From assembly GCA_017554605.1 (NCBI GenBank), contig JAFZIA010000011.1, positions 1 to 46,990 on the forward strand: a DNA stretch of 46,990 nt. The letters run 5' to 3'. This stretch comes from Bacteroidaceae bacterium. Lineage in GTDB: Bacteria; Bacteroidota; Bacteroidia; Bacteroidales; Bacteroidaceae. Below are positions 7,619 to 17,224 of this stretch, piece after piece. The notes under the pieces were generated by a model. That model was not told where the DNA came from. It did no database searches and was given only the letters and a program-made list of their open reading frames with translations. Position numbers and translations under genes: made by a program. The number at the start of each line of letters is the position of its first letter. The first letter of the stretch is position 1.

Positions 7619-9121
7619 TTACTTTTTTACTTTGCACTTTACGCCTTTCGACTCATTCTGCATACGGTCGAGCACTGTTACAACGTAAGTACGCTTGCCC
7701 TTTTCATTTGCAGGAATCTTATAATATGTCGATGAGGTTATTGCCACAATATTCTTGGGATTGTCAAGGTCTATCGCCTCACCGTCGGCAAAACAGTAGA
7801 CCACGTATCGCCACGCCTCGTCCATAGGCGACACCTTTTTGTCGCGCTTGAGCCACACAAGCATATTGCCATCGGGAGTATCTATCATTTTCACGCCCTT
7901 AACCTTCTTGGGTGCATTCTTGTCAATGAACGTATATCGGGGCATCAACGCAGGATAGCGGTGATAATGCTGCTGCAGTACGTCCCTGTAACGTCCCACA
8001 TTATTCGCTGCCGATGCAGCGTCCCACAGGCACGAGCCCAGGACCGCCTCCTCGCTACGCTGTATCGCCATCTTTGCAGGCAACTGGTGAGTACGGGGAT
8101 TTTGCGCGTCGGTAGCACGCACGGTGCGGTTCACGTCCTGTCCGATGTACAATGGACGATTAGAAGCATATTTTGCCCACCAATGTACAAGTGTCTCGTA
8201 ATCGGCAGCCTTGTGTCCAATCTCCCAATAAACCTGGGGGATACAGTAGTCTACCCAACCCTCATTAATCCAGTGTATAACGTCGGCATACAGGTCGTCG
8301 TAGCTTTGCAGACCCTTTGTTTCACTGCCGTCGGGATTGCTATCTGTACGATTGCGGTATATTCCGAACGGCGAAACTCCGAACTTTACCCAAGGCTTTG
8401 TCTCGCGCACTGTCGTATGCAACTGCAAAATAAGACGGTTCACATTCTCGCGTCTCCAGTCGCCCAGATTGACAGCCCCGCTACGCTTGAAGTCGTTGTC
8501 GTCGGGGAATTTCTTGCCATTGGCGGGATAGGGATAGAAATAGTCGTCTATGTGGAGTCCGTCAACATCGTAACGGGTGATTATATCCTTTGCTATCATA
8601 CAGATGTGGTCGCGGTTCTCCTTGAGAGCCGGATTAAAGTAGAGCTGTCCCTCGTATGCAACGAAGCGCTCGGGGTGCAGCGCACTCTGATGGGTGGATG
8701 CCACCTTGCGTGTTCCCTTTGTACGTGCACGGTAGGGGTTTATCCAGGCGTGAAGCTCCATATTGCGTTTATGAGCCTCATCGACCATAAACTGCAACGG
8801 GTCCCAACCGGGCGACACGCCCTGCGTACCTGTTATGTATCGAGTCCAAGGCTCATAGGGCGAGTTATAGAGAGCATCGCCCTCGACACGTACTTGGAAT
8901 ATTATGGCGTTTACATTTGCCTTCTGAAGATTGTCGAGCATTGTCACAAGATACTCTTTCATCTGCTGTTCACCCATATTCTGGAACTGTCCGTTCACAG
9001 CCTGTATCCAAGCTCCGCGGAACTCACGCTTGAGCGGTTCACTCTCCTGCGCCTGTGCATTTGCAACAAACGCAAACAATGCGACAGCCATCAACAATAA
9101 CAATCGGGAAAAATTTCTCAT
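7619..9121 (-). CDS. Glycosyl hydrolase-like 10 (GHL10) family secreted protein
   Basis: 500 residues. The N-terminus is a signal peptide ending in ANAQA. The domain starts at REFRGAWIQAVNG and shows hallmarks of the GHL10 (DUF187) TIM-barrel family: NVNAIIFQVRVEGDALY, WDPLQFMVDEAHKRNMELHAWINPYR, DVDGLHIDDYFYPYP and VDYCIPQVYWE. Conserved acidic residues in DGLHIDDYFYPYP are candidate catalytic groups. About 90 C-terminal residues look like a small beta-domain. It probably acts on a polysaccharide or peptidoglycan in the periplasm or outside the cell. First gene of a minus-strand group with the GNAT and lipase-like genes; a TAnnTTTG box lies about 95 bp upstream. Confidence 0.92.
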   Translation of the reverse strand: MRNFSRLLLLMAVALFAFVANAQAQESEPLKREFRGAWIQAVNGQFQNMGEQQMKEYLVTMLDNLQKANVNAIIFQVRVEGDALYNSPYEPWTRYITGTQGVSPGWDPLQFMVDEAHKRNMELHAWINPYRARTKGTRKVASTHQSALHPERFVAYEGQLYFNPALKENRDHICMIAKDIITRYDVDGLHIDDYFYPYPANGKKFPDDNDFKRSGAVNLGDWRRENVNRLILQLHTTVRETKPWVKFGVSPFGIYRNRTDSNPDGSETKGLQSYDDLYADVIHWINEGWVDYCIPQVYWEIGHKAADYETLVHWWAKYASNRPLYIGQDVNRTVRATDAQNPRTHQLPAKMAIQRSEEAVLGSCLWDAASAANNVGRYRDVLQQHYHRYPALMPRYTFIDKNAPKKVKGVKMIDTPDGNMLVWLKRDKKVSPMDEAWRYVVYCFADGEAIDLDNPKNIVAITSSTYYKIPANEKGKRTYVVTVLDRMQNESKGVKCKVKK

Positions 9122-9213
9122 ACTCTAAAATTTGCGCCCTAAGACTCTGTAAGGACTTTGTTCATAAATAGTTTTTCATTTTGATACACAGCAATATATG
9201 TATCGGTTACCCG

Positions 9214-9221
9214 CAAAGGTA
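9214..9221 (-). promoter_or_regulatory. Candidate -7 promoter box for the GHL10 gene
   Basis: On the minus strand the sequence is TACCTTTG followed by C, matching the Bacteroidetes TAnnTTTG box. No clear TTTG was found at the expected -33 distance. The implied leader is about 85 nt. Confidence 0.45.
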
Positions 9222-9244
9222 GCTTAATATATTCAATAACTGCA

Positions 9245-9276
9245 CTGTTTTTATCAAAAATATCTTTGAAAAACAG
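9245..9276 (-). terminator. Possible weak terminator after the DUF3108 gene
   Basis: CTGTTTT and AAAACAG enclose a second short stem TCAAA/TTTGA with a one-base bulge. The stem is A/T-rich and lies about 15 bp after the stop at 9291 on the minus strand. A weak call. Confidence 0.35.
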
Positions 9277-9290
9277 CAATATCCCGTTAC

Positions 9291-10103
9291 TTATTTACCA
9301 ATGGGATAGAGCAGTCCGCTGCTGCGCGAGAGCCGCGCCTTTGCCGAGCCGAAATTGAGGGCAAGGTCGAGCAGAATGGGCAGGTGATTATTGTCGTCGG
9401 TCACGTGGAAATTGATAATCTCACGTTCCTTACCGTCGCGCTCCTCTACAAGGGACACTACAAGGCAATCGTAACTGTCCTTGTCATCGTCGGATTTTGT
9501 CTTTTTCTTGCCACGGTAGATAAGGTGCTGCTGCGTGATGCGCTTTCCTGTAGCCACGGGAAAAGTAAGGCGCTGCCCCTTCTTGAGCGAAGAAAAATCG
9601 AGTGTGCGGGCGTATGCCAACAGGCTCATCATATCATATACGGGCTTATTCACATATTCCTCTTTATATAAAGGCTTCTCGTTGTCGCGCCTATAATACT
9701 GTGCCACCTTTATGCGCCCGTCATCTTCGTACCTGTACCACACCTCGTTGAGATAGTAGCGCTTGCCCTCGGCCGACGCCTTGCGGTAATAGAGCGGACG
9801 CAGGTCGGGAGTGAAGATTGTCGTGAGAGTGTCGCGCATACGGAAGAAAGCATCGGCAGTGCTGTTCGTGGTACTAAGCAACGACATATACTGCGCACGC
9901 TGTCCGTTGTATATTGTGTCCCGTATGACAAGCGACGCACCACCCGCCTTTACCCAAATGAATTTCCAGTTGAAATAGAAATTGCACTCGAGCGTCTCGC
10001 CCGACCTGAAAGCAGGGGTCTGCTTTATATTCTGGGCCGTCAAGGGCAAGGATATGAACAGCGCGGCGGCTATTGTCAACAGTATTCCCAATTTTCGTCT
10101 CAT
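9291..10103 (-). CDS. DUF3108 domain-containing secreted protein
   Basis: 270 residues from the ATG at 10103, which gives a signal peptide (MRRKLGILLTIAAALFISLP) and places the start 4 bp after the preceding stop; a start 27 bp further upstream would overlap that gene. The mature part opens with FRSGETLECNFYFNWKFIWVKAGGASL, the typical beginning of DUF3108 proteins, and continues as alternating beta-strands. YYRKASAEGKRYYLNEVWY and the C-terminal LDLALNFGSAKARLS also fit. It is probably a periplasmic or outer-membrane-associated protein of unknown role. It is the last gene of the dsbD, GH3, Ig-like lipoprotein series. Confidence 0.8.
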   Translation of the reverse strand: MRRKLGILLTIAAALFISLPLTAQNIKQTPAFRSGETLECNFYFNWKFIWVKAGGASLVIRDTIYNGQRAQYMSLLSTTNSTADAFFRMRDTLTTIFTPDLRPLYYRKASAEGKRYYLNEVWYRYEDDGRIKVAQYYRRDNEKPLYKEEYVNKPVYDMMSLLAYARTLDFSSLKKGQRLTFPVATGKRITQQHLIYRGKKKTKSDDDKDSYDCLVVSLVEERDGKEREIINFHVTDDNNHLPILLDLALNFGSAKARLSRSSGLLYPIGK

Positions 10104-10107
10104 TGTA

Positions 10108-12033
10108 TTACTTGAATTTTCTATTGGCATTGCGGTTACGCTTCTTACGTTCCTTGTCGGGCTTTTGTTTGGTTATCTCGATGGGCTTTTGCTTATCCAA
10201 CGGAGTGTTTATATTCCAGTCGTCCTGGTCGTACTCAAAGAGCGCACGCAACTCGAGAGCGTGTGGATAGTAGTAGACAACTTCGGGCTGCCTGCCTTTA
10301 CCGTAGTCTCCCGTATCCCATACCCCGTTGCCGTTAGTATCCTTGAGCATACGCAGATAGTATTTTCCTGGATTCACAAAGTAGAAAGTACAACGGTTGT
10401 TCACTGTCTTTTCCGATGCAACGGGAGAGCCATCGGCTTTCAGCAGTTCAACGATGGCGTTGCTGCCGGCGCCTGGAATATCGAGGCGCAACACTGCGTA
10501 ACTGTCGAGCGAGCGGAAGGTTACAATCTCCTGATAGCTCTTGGAGACTCCACCGTACAGCCCCTTGAACGCCGCCGAGTCTACCGTCACACGGTACTTC
10601 TCCTCGGGACGCCACTCGGCATAAACTATATACTCCCTGTACACCTTACCATTCGAGCGGAAGCGGAAAGGAATACTTGTGTATGTACTGTCGTTTATCG
10701 CCTTTTCGACGTGTATCATTGCCGTGTCTATCGACAGCAGGGGCTCGTCGAACCTTATGCGGTAAGGCACATTCACATCCATCGACTGTGAGTTCTGCGA
10801 CTTTATCCTCAGTTCCTTTGTTGGCGGGACATATACGGGAGGGTTATTCTCGTCGTAGTCGCTGCGGCGCTTGGCATTGCGCATAAAGGCCTTCTCGGCA
10901 TCGGCAAGTGCCCGCTGCTCGTCGGCGAGCACCTTTGCACGTGTCCTGCGGGGCGATAGGGTTATCGTATCGGTACGCGGTACCATTATGCCCAACGAGT
11001 CGAGCACCTTATATGTGACCGACAATTCCAGGGTGTCCTTATAATATACTATAGTATCCTTTATCCAATAGAGTATGGTATCTTTTTTTTCCGAAGGCTC
11101 TACGACAAACGCATCGGCAGCATCGAAGTTGAGTCCCTCAATAACTGGAAGCTCTACATTGCTGTCGGCAAAGAACAGGGTAAAGCTGTTGTGTTCTTTA
11201 CGTTGGCTCTTCATAAGGTATTGCGAATAGAACTCCTCGTCAAAGGCACGCAACACAAGGTCATCGGGCTGGAAACGGGTATATGCCACCATCTTTATGG
11301 TGTCTATTGTCACGCTGTCGCGCCATATTGTATCGGGGCGCACGGCGGGAGTGGCAAAAGGCTCTACCACTGCATCAAGGAATGCTATCTTCTCGCTCTT
11401 CTGGTCGAAACGGTAATTCTGGTTGGCATCTTTCAGGGCATATACCCTGTATCTGCCTGGAGCAAGGCCTTTTATGGTAAAGCGTCCGCGGCTGTCGGTG
11501 CGCGATACACGCTCAAAGGGCACATTGTAGAAAGCCGAGTCGTTACCAGCCTTGTGCACACCCACCATAATACCTTTTATTGGTTCAAGGTCCTGTGCAT
11601 TGAGCACCGTACCCGACACTGCAAGCGTATCGACCGACCCGCCGGTAGAGAATACAAACGCAAAATTCTCCAGCGGGTTGCCCTCGTTATTGTCGACAAT
11701 GGCATCGTTGAAGTCGACCGAGTATGTGGTGTTGGGCTTCAATGAATCGAAAAGCTCTATGGTGATACGCTTGCCACTGTATTTTATTTCGGGCATTTCT
11801 ATCTGCGGGGGCGATACTACAACCTTTTCGAAAGGATTCTCGAGCTTTATATTCTCGTCGAACTCCAGTACTATTTTCTTGCCTGTGACATTTGTTGCGT
11901 ATGCCACAGGAGTGCTGGAGACAAAAATAGGCGCTTCCTCGTCGTATGGGCCACCGTCGGGAGAACCCATACTTGCGCACCCCGCCATAAGTAGTGCTGC
12001 CGCTGCGTATAATATTACGGATTTATACTTCAT
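10108..12033 (-). CDS. Ig-like domain-containing lipoprotein (SbsA Ig-like, Big_5)
   Basis: 641 residues. Lipoprotein signal with lipobox LMAGC (Cys19). Residues about 33-130 form a Big_5/SbsA-type Ig-like domain (PVAYATNVTGKKIVLEFDENI, PNTTYSVDFNDAIVD, NFAFVFSTG). Residues about 135-215 look like a carboxypeptidase-regulatory-like beta-sandwich (RTDSRGRFTIKGLAPGRYRV). A second Ig-like stretch and a late segment GKYYLRMLKDTNGNGVWDTG follow. The extreme C-terminus is strongly basic (KERKKRNRNANRKFK). It is presumably displayed on the outer membrane. It lies 7 bp after the GH3-family gene and 4 bp before the DUF3108 gene. Confidence 0.85.
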   Translation of the reverse strand: MKYKSVILYAAAALLMAGCASMGSPDGGPYDEEAPIFVSSTPVAYATNVTGKKIVLEFDENIKLENPFEKVVVSPPQIEMPEIKYSGKRITIELFDSLKPNTTYSVDFNDAIVDNNEGNPLENFAFVFSTGGSVDTLAVSGTVLNAQDLEPIKGIMVGVHKAGNDSAFYNVPFERVSRTDSRGRFTIKGLAPGRYRVYALKDANQNYRFDQKSEKIAFLDAVVEPFATPAVRPDTIWRDSVTIDTIKMVAYTRFQPDDLVLRAFDEEFYSQYLMKSQRKEHNSFTLFFADSNVELPVIEGLNFDAADAFVVEPSEKKDTILYWIKDTIVYYKDTLELSVTYKVLDSLGIMVPRTDTITLSPRRTRAKVLADEQRALADAEKAFMRNAKRRSDYDENNPPVYVPPTKELRIKSQNSQSMDVNVPYRIRFDEPLLSIDTAMIHVEKAINDSTYTSIPFRFRSNGKVYREYIVYAEWRPEEKYRVTVDSAAFKGLYGGVSKSYQEIVTFRSLDSYAVLRLDIPGAGSNAIVELLKADGSPVASEKTVNNRCTFYFVNPGKYYLRMLKDTNGNGVWDTGDYGKGRQPEVVYYYPHALELRALFEYDQDDWNINTPLDKQKPIEITKQKPDKERKKRNRNANRKFK

Positions 12034-12040
12034 ATTTCAT

Positions 12041-13552
12041 TTATAGGCTGTTCATAGACAACAACTCCTCGACATACTGTCGGGAATTACTCAAGCGCGG
12101 CACTTTATGCTGTCCGCCCAATTTACCCTTGCTCTTGAGCCAATCGTTGAACAGGCCGTGACGTGCCTCGACAATTTCGAGCTGCTGGAGGGTAATGTCC
12201 TTGTAGCGCTTGGCCTCGTAGTCGGAGTTCACCTGCTGCAATGTATCGTCGAGCACCTGGGCAAACAACTGCAACGACGACGGCTGCTTGGAGAATTCAA
12301 TGAGCCACTGGTGGCGGCAGCGTGCGTCGGCGTCCATAAACACGGGAGCAGCAGTATACTCGGCCACCTGTGCTCCGGTAGCCTCACACGCAGCCTTAAG
12401 GCCCTGCTCGGCATTATCCACGATGAGTTCCTCTCCAAAGGCGTTGATAAAGTGCTTTGTCCTTCCTGTTATAACAAATTTATAGGGCTCTTTGCTTGTG
12501 AAACGCACAGTGTCGCCAATCATATAACGCCATAATCCGCACGAGGTGCTTATGAGCATAGCATAGTTCTTGCCCGTCTCAACCTCCCACAATGGCAGCA
12601 CAGTGGGATTGGGCGAGTCGAACTCTTCCATCGGGATAAACTCATAGAACACGTCGTAGTCTATCATAAGCAGCATCGAGGGGTCGGAGGGGTCGTCCTG
12701 TATGCCGAAGAAGCCTTCGCTTGCATTGTATGTCTCCATATAGCGCATCTCGGGGCTCTTTATCAGCTGCTTGTACTGCTCGCGGTAGGGTGTAAAGGCC
12801 ACTCCTCCGTGGAAGAAGACCTCCAGGTTGGGCCACACCTCGTCGATGCTCTTCTTTCCCGTTATCTGCAGCAGATGCTTGAGCACTGCCATCATCCACG
12901 ACGGCACACCCGAGAGGTTGGTCACGTTTACATTCTGTGTAGCGCGTGCAATCCTATCCATCTTCTCCTCAAAGTCGCTGAGCAGCGCTATCGACTTATG
13001 GGGCACTCGCAGGAAATTGACCATAGGATTCACATTCTCAATGAGAATGGCGCTGAGGTCGCCCACCAAACTATCTTTAAGATTAAAATTGCTTGCGTGG
13101 CTACCACCCAATATAAGTCCTTTGCCCGAGAAGAAACGGCTCTTGGGATTGTTCCTGAGATAGAGCGAGACAACATCGTAACCGCCCTTATAATGCACTC
13201 TCTGCAATCCTTGTGCGGTGACGGGAATGAATTTGCTCTTGTCGTTCGTTGTTCCAGACGATTTTGCGTACCATTTGCAGCGGCCTTTCCACAGAATGTC
13301 ACTCTCACCGTGACGCATACGCTCGATATACCCTTTCAGGGTCTCATAATCCTGTACACCCACACGGGCTGCAAAGTCGCTGTATGTACGTATCCCGTCA
13401 TACTTGTGCTTTACGCCCCACTCAGTGCCGGCAGCACTCTCCACGAGGTTACGCAGCACTTTGCTTTGCAGAGCCTCGGTATTTCCGCCATATTCAGAAA
13501 TTTTGCCGGCTCTCCTGCATATTATCGGTCTTAATAGTGATGTCTCGTTCAT
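12041..13552 (-). CDS. GH3 auxin-responsive-promoter family acyl-adenylating protein
   Basis: 503 residues. The ATP-binding signature YAKSSGTTNDKSKFIPVT (about 94-111) and the later segments METYNASEGFFGIQDD and GLWRYMIGDTVRFTS match the GH3 branch of the acyl-adenylate (ANL) superfamily. A C-terminal small domain with FGEELIVDNAEQGL follows. Plant GH3 proteins conjugate amino acids to hormone carboxylates. Bacteroidetes homologues are common but their substrate is not established. It is cytoplasmic, with no signal peptide. It sits between DsbD and an Ig-like lipoprotein gene on the same strand, and a 119-bp inverted-repeat region precedes it. Confidence 0.9.
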   Translation of the reverse strand: MNETSLLRPIICRRAGKISEYGGNTEALQSKVLRNLVESAAGTEWGVKHKYDGIRTYSDFAARVGVQDYETLKGYIERMRHGESDILWKGRCKWYAKSSGTTNDKSKFIPVTAQGLQRVHYKGGYDVVSLYLRNNPKSRFFSGKGLILGGSHASNFNLKDSLVGDLSAILIENVNPMVNFLRVPHKSIALLSDFEEKMDRIARATQNVNVTNLSGVPSWMMAVLKHLLQITGKKSIDEVWPNLEVFFHGGVAFTPYREQYKQLIKSPEMRYMETYNASEGFFGIQDDPSDPSMLLMIDYDVFYEFIPMEEFDSPNPTVLPLWEVETGKNYAMLISTSCGLWRYMIGDTVRFTSKEPYKFVITGRTKHFINAFGEELIVDNAEQGLKAACEATGAQVAEYTAAPVFMDADARCRHQWLIEFSKQPSSLQLFAQVLDDTLQQVNSDYEAKRYKDITLQQLEIVEARHGLFNDWLKSKGKLGGQHKVPRLSNSRQYVEELLSMNSL

Positions 13553-13580
13553 TTTTCCTATGCTTTATAATAGGGGAAGA

Positions 13581-13699
13581 GAGTGAATGAAAAGTACACC
13601 CAAAGGCTCTTACAAAGCCCGCAAAGGCCACTGCGCATCACACACACAAGAGTACTGCAAGGGCAAGGATATGCCGCAGAATATACTTTTCATTCACTC
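13581..13699. repeat. 16-bp perfect inverted repeat bracketing an 87-bp spacer
   Basis: GAGTGAATGAAAAGTA at 13581-13596 is matched exactly in inverted orientation at 13684-13699. The pair occupies most of the gap between dsbD (stop 13721) and the GH3 gene (start 13552). No target duplication is obvious. It could fold as a long-loop hairpin in the dsbD-GH3 transcript, or be a tiny mobile element. Confidence 0.6.
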
Positions 13700-13720
13700 C
13701 CTGTCTTTATCGTGTCTGTT

Positions 13721-15799
13721 TTATTTCTTATAGTTGCTTATTGCCTCCTGAAGGAATCTAAGATAGTCCTCTACGCCTGTATTTATCGAGTATGCACCAT
13801 TCAAGGGGTTGCCCATATTGTCTACGGGAACGTGGAAGGGCTGTGCATTCGCACCGAATTTGAGACGCTGCAGATAGCTCCACTTGTCGCCTATGGTACG
13901 CAGCTTCTTCTCGGCACCCTGCTCCTCTACTGTCATAATCTCGGGCAGCGGGGTCTTATCGTCGACATACAGCGATATAAGTACAAAATCGTCCTGCAGC
14001 ATATTTATCACGCGGTCATCGGTCCACACTGCAGCCTCAAGCTCGCGGCAGTTGACACAGCCGTGTCCTGTAAAGTCGAGTATAACGGGCTTATTCTGCT
14101 CACGCGCAATGCGCATACCCTCCTCGTAGTCGTAGCTCACAGGATGCACCACATTCTTGTTCAGATTAAAATCCTGTGTCCACATAGGAGGCGCAAATGC
14201 ACTGACAGCCTTGCAGGGAGCGCCCCAAAGTCCAGGTATCATATACACTGCAAATGCTATTGAGAACAGCGCCAGGAAGAAACGGGGCACCGATGTCTTT
14301 GTCTCGCCCTCATCGTCGTGGGGGAAACGTATAATATTCAACAGGTATAGTCCGAGGCAGGTGAAAAGCACAATCCATATTGCGAGGAACACCTCACGGT
14401 CGAGCAGTCTCCAGCCGTATGCAAGGTCGGCAACCGAGAAAAACTTGAGGGCAAAGGCAAGCTCGATGAAGCCAAGCACTACCTTTACAGTATTCATCCA
14501 ACCACCCGAACGGGGAGCCTGCTTGAGCAACGATGGGAAGATGGCAAACAGCGTAAAGGGAAGAGCCAATGCAAGAGCAAAGCCGAACATTCCCAGCGCA
14601 GGACCAAAGAACTCACCCGTTGTTGTCATCTCCACAAGCAGGAAGCCGATAATTGGACCTGTACAAGAGAACGACACAAGCGCAAGGGTAAACGCCATAA
14701 GGAATATGCTCAAAAGACCTGTGGTGTTACTTGCTTTCTCATCGACCTTATTAACCCACGACGAGGGCAAGGTAAGCTCGAAACCACCCAAGAAAGAGGC
14801 ACCGAAAAGCACCAGCAACAGACAGAAGAATATATTGAACACAGCATTTGTAGAGAGCGCATTCAGAGCACTTGCACCAAAGACAAATGTCACAATAAGT
14901 CCGAGAGCCAAATAAATCACAATAATTGAGATACCGTATGTAATAGCCTCGGTAAGCGACTGGCGACGGCTCTTTGTACGCTTAAGGAAGAAGCTCATTG
15001 TCATAGGGATTATGGGCCACACACAGGGGGTTAGCAGCGCCACAAGACCTCCACCGAATCCCATAAGGAATATCATCCACAAAGAGCGGTCGGTAGTCTC
15101 CTCAAAAGCCTTTAAGCTATCTACTACAGGAGTCCACAGTTGGGCAATATACGCCTCGTCGCCCTGAACCGCCTGCTCGCTGTCGGCAACAGCGGGCTGC
15201 TCGACAGCTACAGGCTGAGCCGGTTGCAAGGGTACAGCCTCGCACACAACCTTTTGCTCGGCAGGTTTCTGTACGGCAGCCTTTTGCTCGGCGGGCTTGT
15301 CCGCAGGCTTTTTGGGCTCTTCTTTCTTCACGGCGGGTGCAGCGGGTGCAATATCGGCCTTTCCGTTCACATTAAAGTCATAACTTGTGGGAGGGAGACA
15401 ATTCTCGTCGTTGCAAGCACCGTACTGCATATAACCTTCGATGCTGAACTCAGAGGCTGTTATTTTGAATTTCTGCGTGAATGTAGCTCCAATCTCAAAA
15501 TACTTTACTGTCATCTCGAACATCGGGTCGAACATCTCTACCGCACCTGCCGAAGGAGTGAATTTTCCTACAGGCTCGGCACCGGTAATCTTGTCGATAT
15601 TGAGTGTGGCAGAGGTAGGACCACCCTCGGGAAGGTCGGTTGAGTACAAATGCCAGCCATTGTCAATCTCGGCTGTAAAGGTGAGTGTAGCCTCGTCTCC
15701 GTCAACCTTCAGGGAATGCTTCATCTGAATAGGGTCTTGGAACTGCGCATACATCTGTGCTGTCACAAGCAGCATCAATAGTGTAAATAGCTTTTTCAT
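13721..15799 (-). CDS. dsbD: Thiol:disulfide interchange protein DsbD
   Basis: 692 residues from the ATG at 15799, which begins a signal peptide (MKKLFTLLMLLVTAQMYAQ). Three parts are visible. The N-terminal periplasmic domain has a CNDENC motif. A Lys/Pro/Ala-rich linker with repeated KPAEQK follows. Next comes an eight-helix membrane domain with TPCVWPIIPM and SFSCTGPIIG, whose cysteines relay electrons. The C-terminal thioredoxin-like domain carries CVNC. The protein passes electrons from cytoplasmic thioredoxin to periplasmic disulfide-reducing proteins. It follows the RsmF-like gene by 66 bp and precedes the GH3 gene on the same strand. Confidence 0.95.
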   Translation of the reverse strand: MKKLFTLLMLLVTAQMYAQFQDPIQMKHSLKVDGDEATLTFTAEIDNGWHLYSTDLPEGGPTSATLNIDKITGAEPVGKFTPSAGAVEMFDPMFEMTVKYFEIGATFTQKFKITASEFSIEGYMQYGACNDENCLPPTSYDFNVNGKADIAPAAPAVKKEEPKKPADKPAEQKAAVQKPAEQKVVCEAVPLQPAQPVAVEQPAVADSEQAVQGDEAYIAQLWTPVVDSLKAFEETTDRSLWMIFLMGFGGGLVALLTPCVWPIIPMTMSFFLKRTKSRRQSLTEAITYGISIIVIYLALGLIVTFVFGASALNALSTNAVFNIFFCLLLVLFGASFLGGFELTLPSSWVNKVDEKASNTTGLLSIFLMAFTLALVSFSCTGPIIGFLLVEMTTTGEFFGPALGMFGFALALALPFTLFAIFPSLLKQAPRSGGWMNTVKVVLGFIELAFALKFFSVADLAYGWRLLDREVFLAIWIVLFTCLGLYLLNIIRFPHDDEGETKTSVPRFFLALFSIAFAVYMIPGLWGAPCKAVSAFAPPMWTQDFNLNKNVVHPVSYDYEEGMRIAREQNKPVILDFTGHGCVNCRELEAAVWTDDRVINMLQDDFVLISLYVDDKTPLPEIMTVEEQGAEKKLRTIGDKWSYLQRLKFGANAQPFHVPVDNMGNPLNGAYSINTGVEDYLRFLQEAISNYKK

Positions 15800-15865
15800 T
15801 TTTATAAATTTTATTATTATTTTCTTAATCAACTCTTTACGTTCAACAGCAAATAGCTTCCCGCA

Positions 15866-17224
15866 TTAGAACTCCATAGGATTTTTTCTTATTCTCCACT
15901 CCGAGGGGTACATATTGTTCGCCCTGTTGCCCACATTCTTCACAAAACCCAAAGGAACGCCTTTGTATGTAAGCAGCAGAATACCAGTTGGTTCATTAGG
16001 GAAGGCAAGTGACTCACGGTGCAGATACTTCAACGCCTCCTCGCGCTCCACCTCGACACAGCAAAAAGCCGACCTCTCAAGGGCGGTACTCATTGCCAAC
16101 GTGTGTAGAGGTATCATCTTATTGCCTTTCATCTGCGCCAAGGGCAGTGCCGCGTGCAACACTTTCAGCTTACCACACAGCGCCGCAATGGCATTCGTAT
16201 GTTCTTTGGGGTAAGCAACAATTTCCTCGCCACGCACAATAAAATCGTATGCTGCGGGGTTATCCAGCCACCCTTCGATACCCGTCTTCACTTTTGCCGT
16301 ACAGAGCTGTACACGTTGTACACGGGGCTGCGATAAGGGAGCATCGCCCTGTTTACGTAGCAGGCTCAAGAAAAAGCCCTCGCCCTTTGTATATCCGGGA
16401 ATAAAGCGATAAACAGGTTCACTACCACCCGTGAGATTACCCGTAACACCCCACTCTGCCTCGGTTGCAATGGGCAACACCTCGGCGCCAAGCTCTGTGG
16501 CTATCCAGGCAACACAATCCTCGTCTTCCTCGCGGTTGAAAGTACAGGTACTGTAGACAAGCAGACCGCCGGGACGCAACGCCTCCCACACGTCGGAGAG
16601 AATTTTCCTCTGACGCTCGGCGCACTGCTTTACATTCCCTACACTCCACTGCTGCACGGCATACTCGTCCTTGCGGAACATTCCCTCGCCCGAGCAGGGA
16701 GCATCGACCACTATAAGGTCGAAGAAATTACGGAACGAGGCAAAATCGGCAGGTTCGTTCCTTGTAACCACTGCCGCAGGATTACCCCACTTTATCACAT
16801 TCTCGGCAAGGACCTGTGCACGCAAGGGCATAGGCTCGTTTGCAACCAGCAGCGACCCCTCGGGGAGCATCGACAGCAGATGCGTCGTCTTTCCGCCGGG
16901 AGCGGCACAAAGGTCGAGCGCACGCACAGGAGCATCGACATACTGCCTTACGGCCTGCTGCAGGAACATTGACGATGCCTCCTGGACATAGTAGCACCCC
17001 GCGTGGAACAGAGGGTCGCCCGTAAAGGAGGGGCGGGCATCAAGATAGCCGGCATTCTCTGCCCAGGGAACAGGATTCCCAATCTCCACTTCGCCGCATT
17101 TTGCCGCATTATACCGTACACTGACAGAGGGAGCCACATTCAATGCCTCCCTGAAAATCCCGTAGCGCTCCTTACCAAAGAGCTCTTCGGTACGTTCTAT
17201 AAAATCCTTGCAAAGTTCAATCAT
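15866..17224 (-). CDS. RsmF/RsmB-type rRNA cytosine-C5 methyltransferase (NOL1/NOP2/sun family)
   Basis: 452 residues from the ATG at 17224; an upstream TTG in frame is less likely. The S-adenosylmethionine site is ALDLCAAPGGKTTHL (about 102-115). DAPCSGEG supplies Cys177 and STCTF supplies Cys227, the two cysteines of the RNA m5C methyltransferase mechanism. The C-terminal third resembles the RsmF accessory and PUA-like region (AAYDFIVRGEEIVAYPKEH). The expected role is methylation of a cytosine in 16S rRNA. The exact target base cannot be told from sequence. The gene is divergent from thyA. Confidence 0.9.
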   Translation of the reverse strand: MIELCKDFIERTEELFGKERYGIFREALNVAPSVSVRYNAAKCGEVEIGNPVPWAENAGYLDARPSFTGDPLFHAGCYYVQEASSMFLQQAVRQYVDAPVRALDLCAAPGGKTTHLLSMLPEGSLLVANEPMPLRAQVLAENVIKWGNPAAVVTRNEPADFASFRNFFDLIVVDAPCSGEGMFRKDEYAVQQWSVGNVKQCAERQRKILSDVWEALRPGGLLVYSTCTFNREEDEDCVAWIATELGAEVLPIATEAEWGVTGNLTGGSEPVYRFIPGYTKGEGFFLSLLRKQGDAPLSQPRVQRVQLCTAKVKTGIEGWLDNPAAYDFIVRGEEIVAYPKEHTNAIAALCGKLKVLHAALPLAQMKGNKMIPLHTLAMSTALERSAFCCVEVEREEALKYLHRESLAFPNEPTGILLLTYKGVPLGFVKNVGNRANNMYPSEWRIRKNPMEF

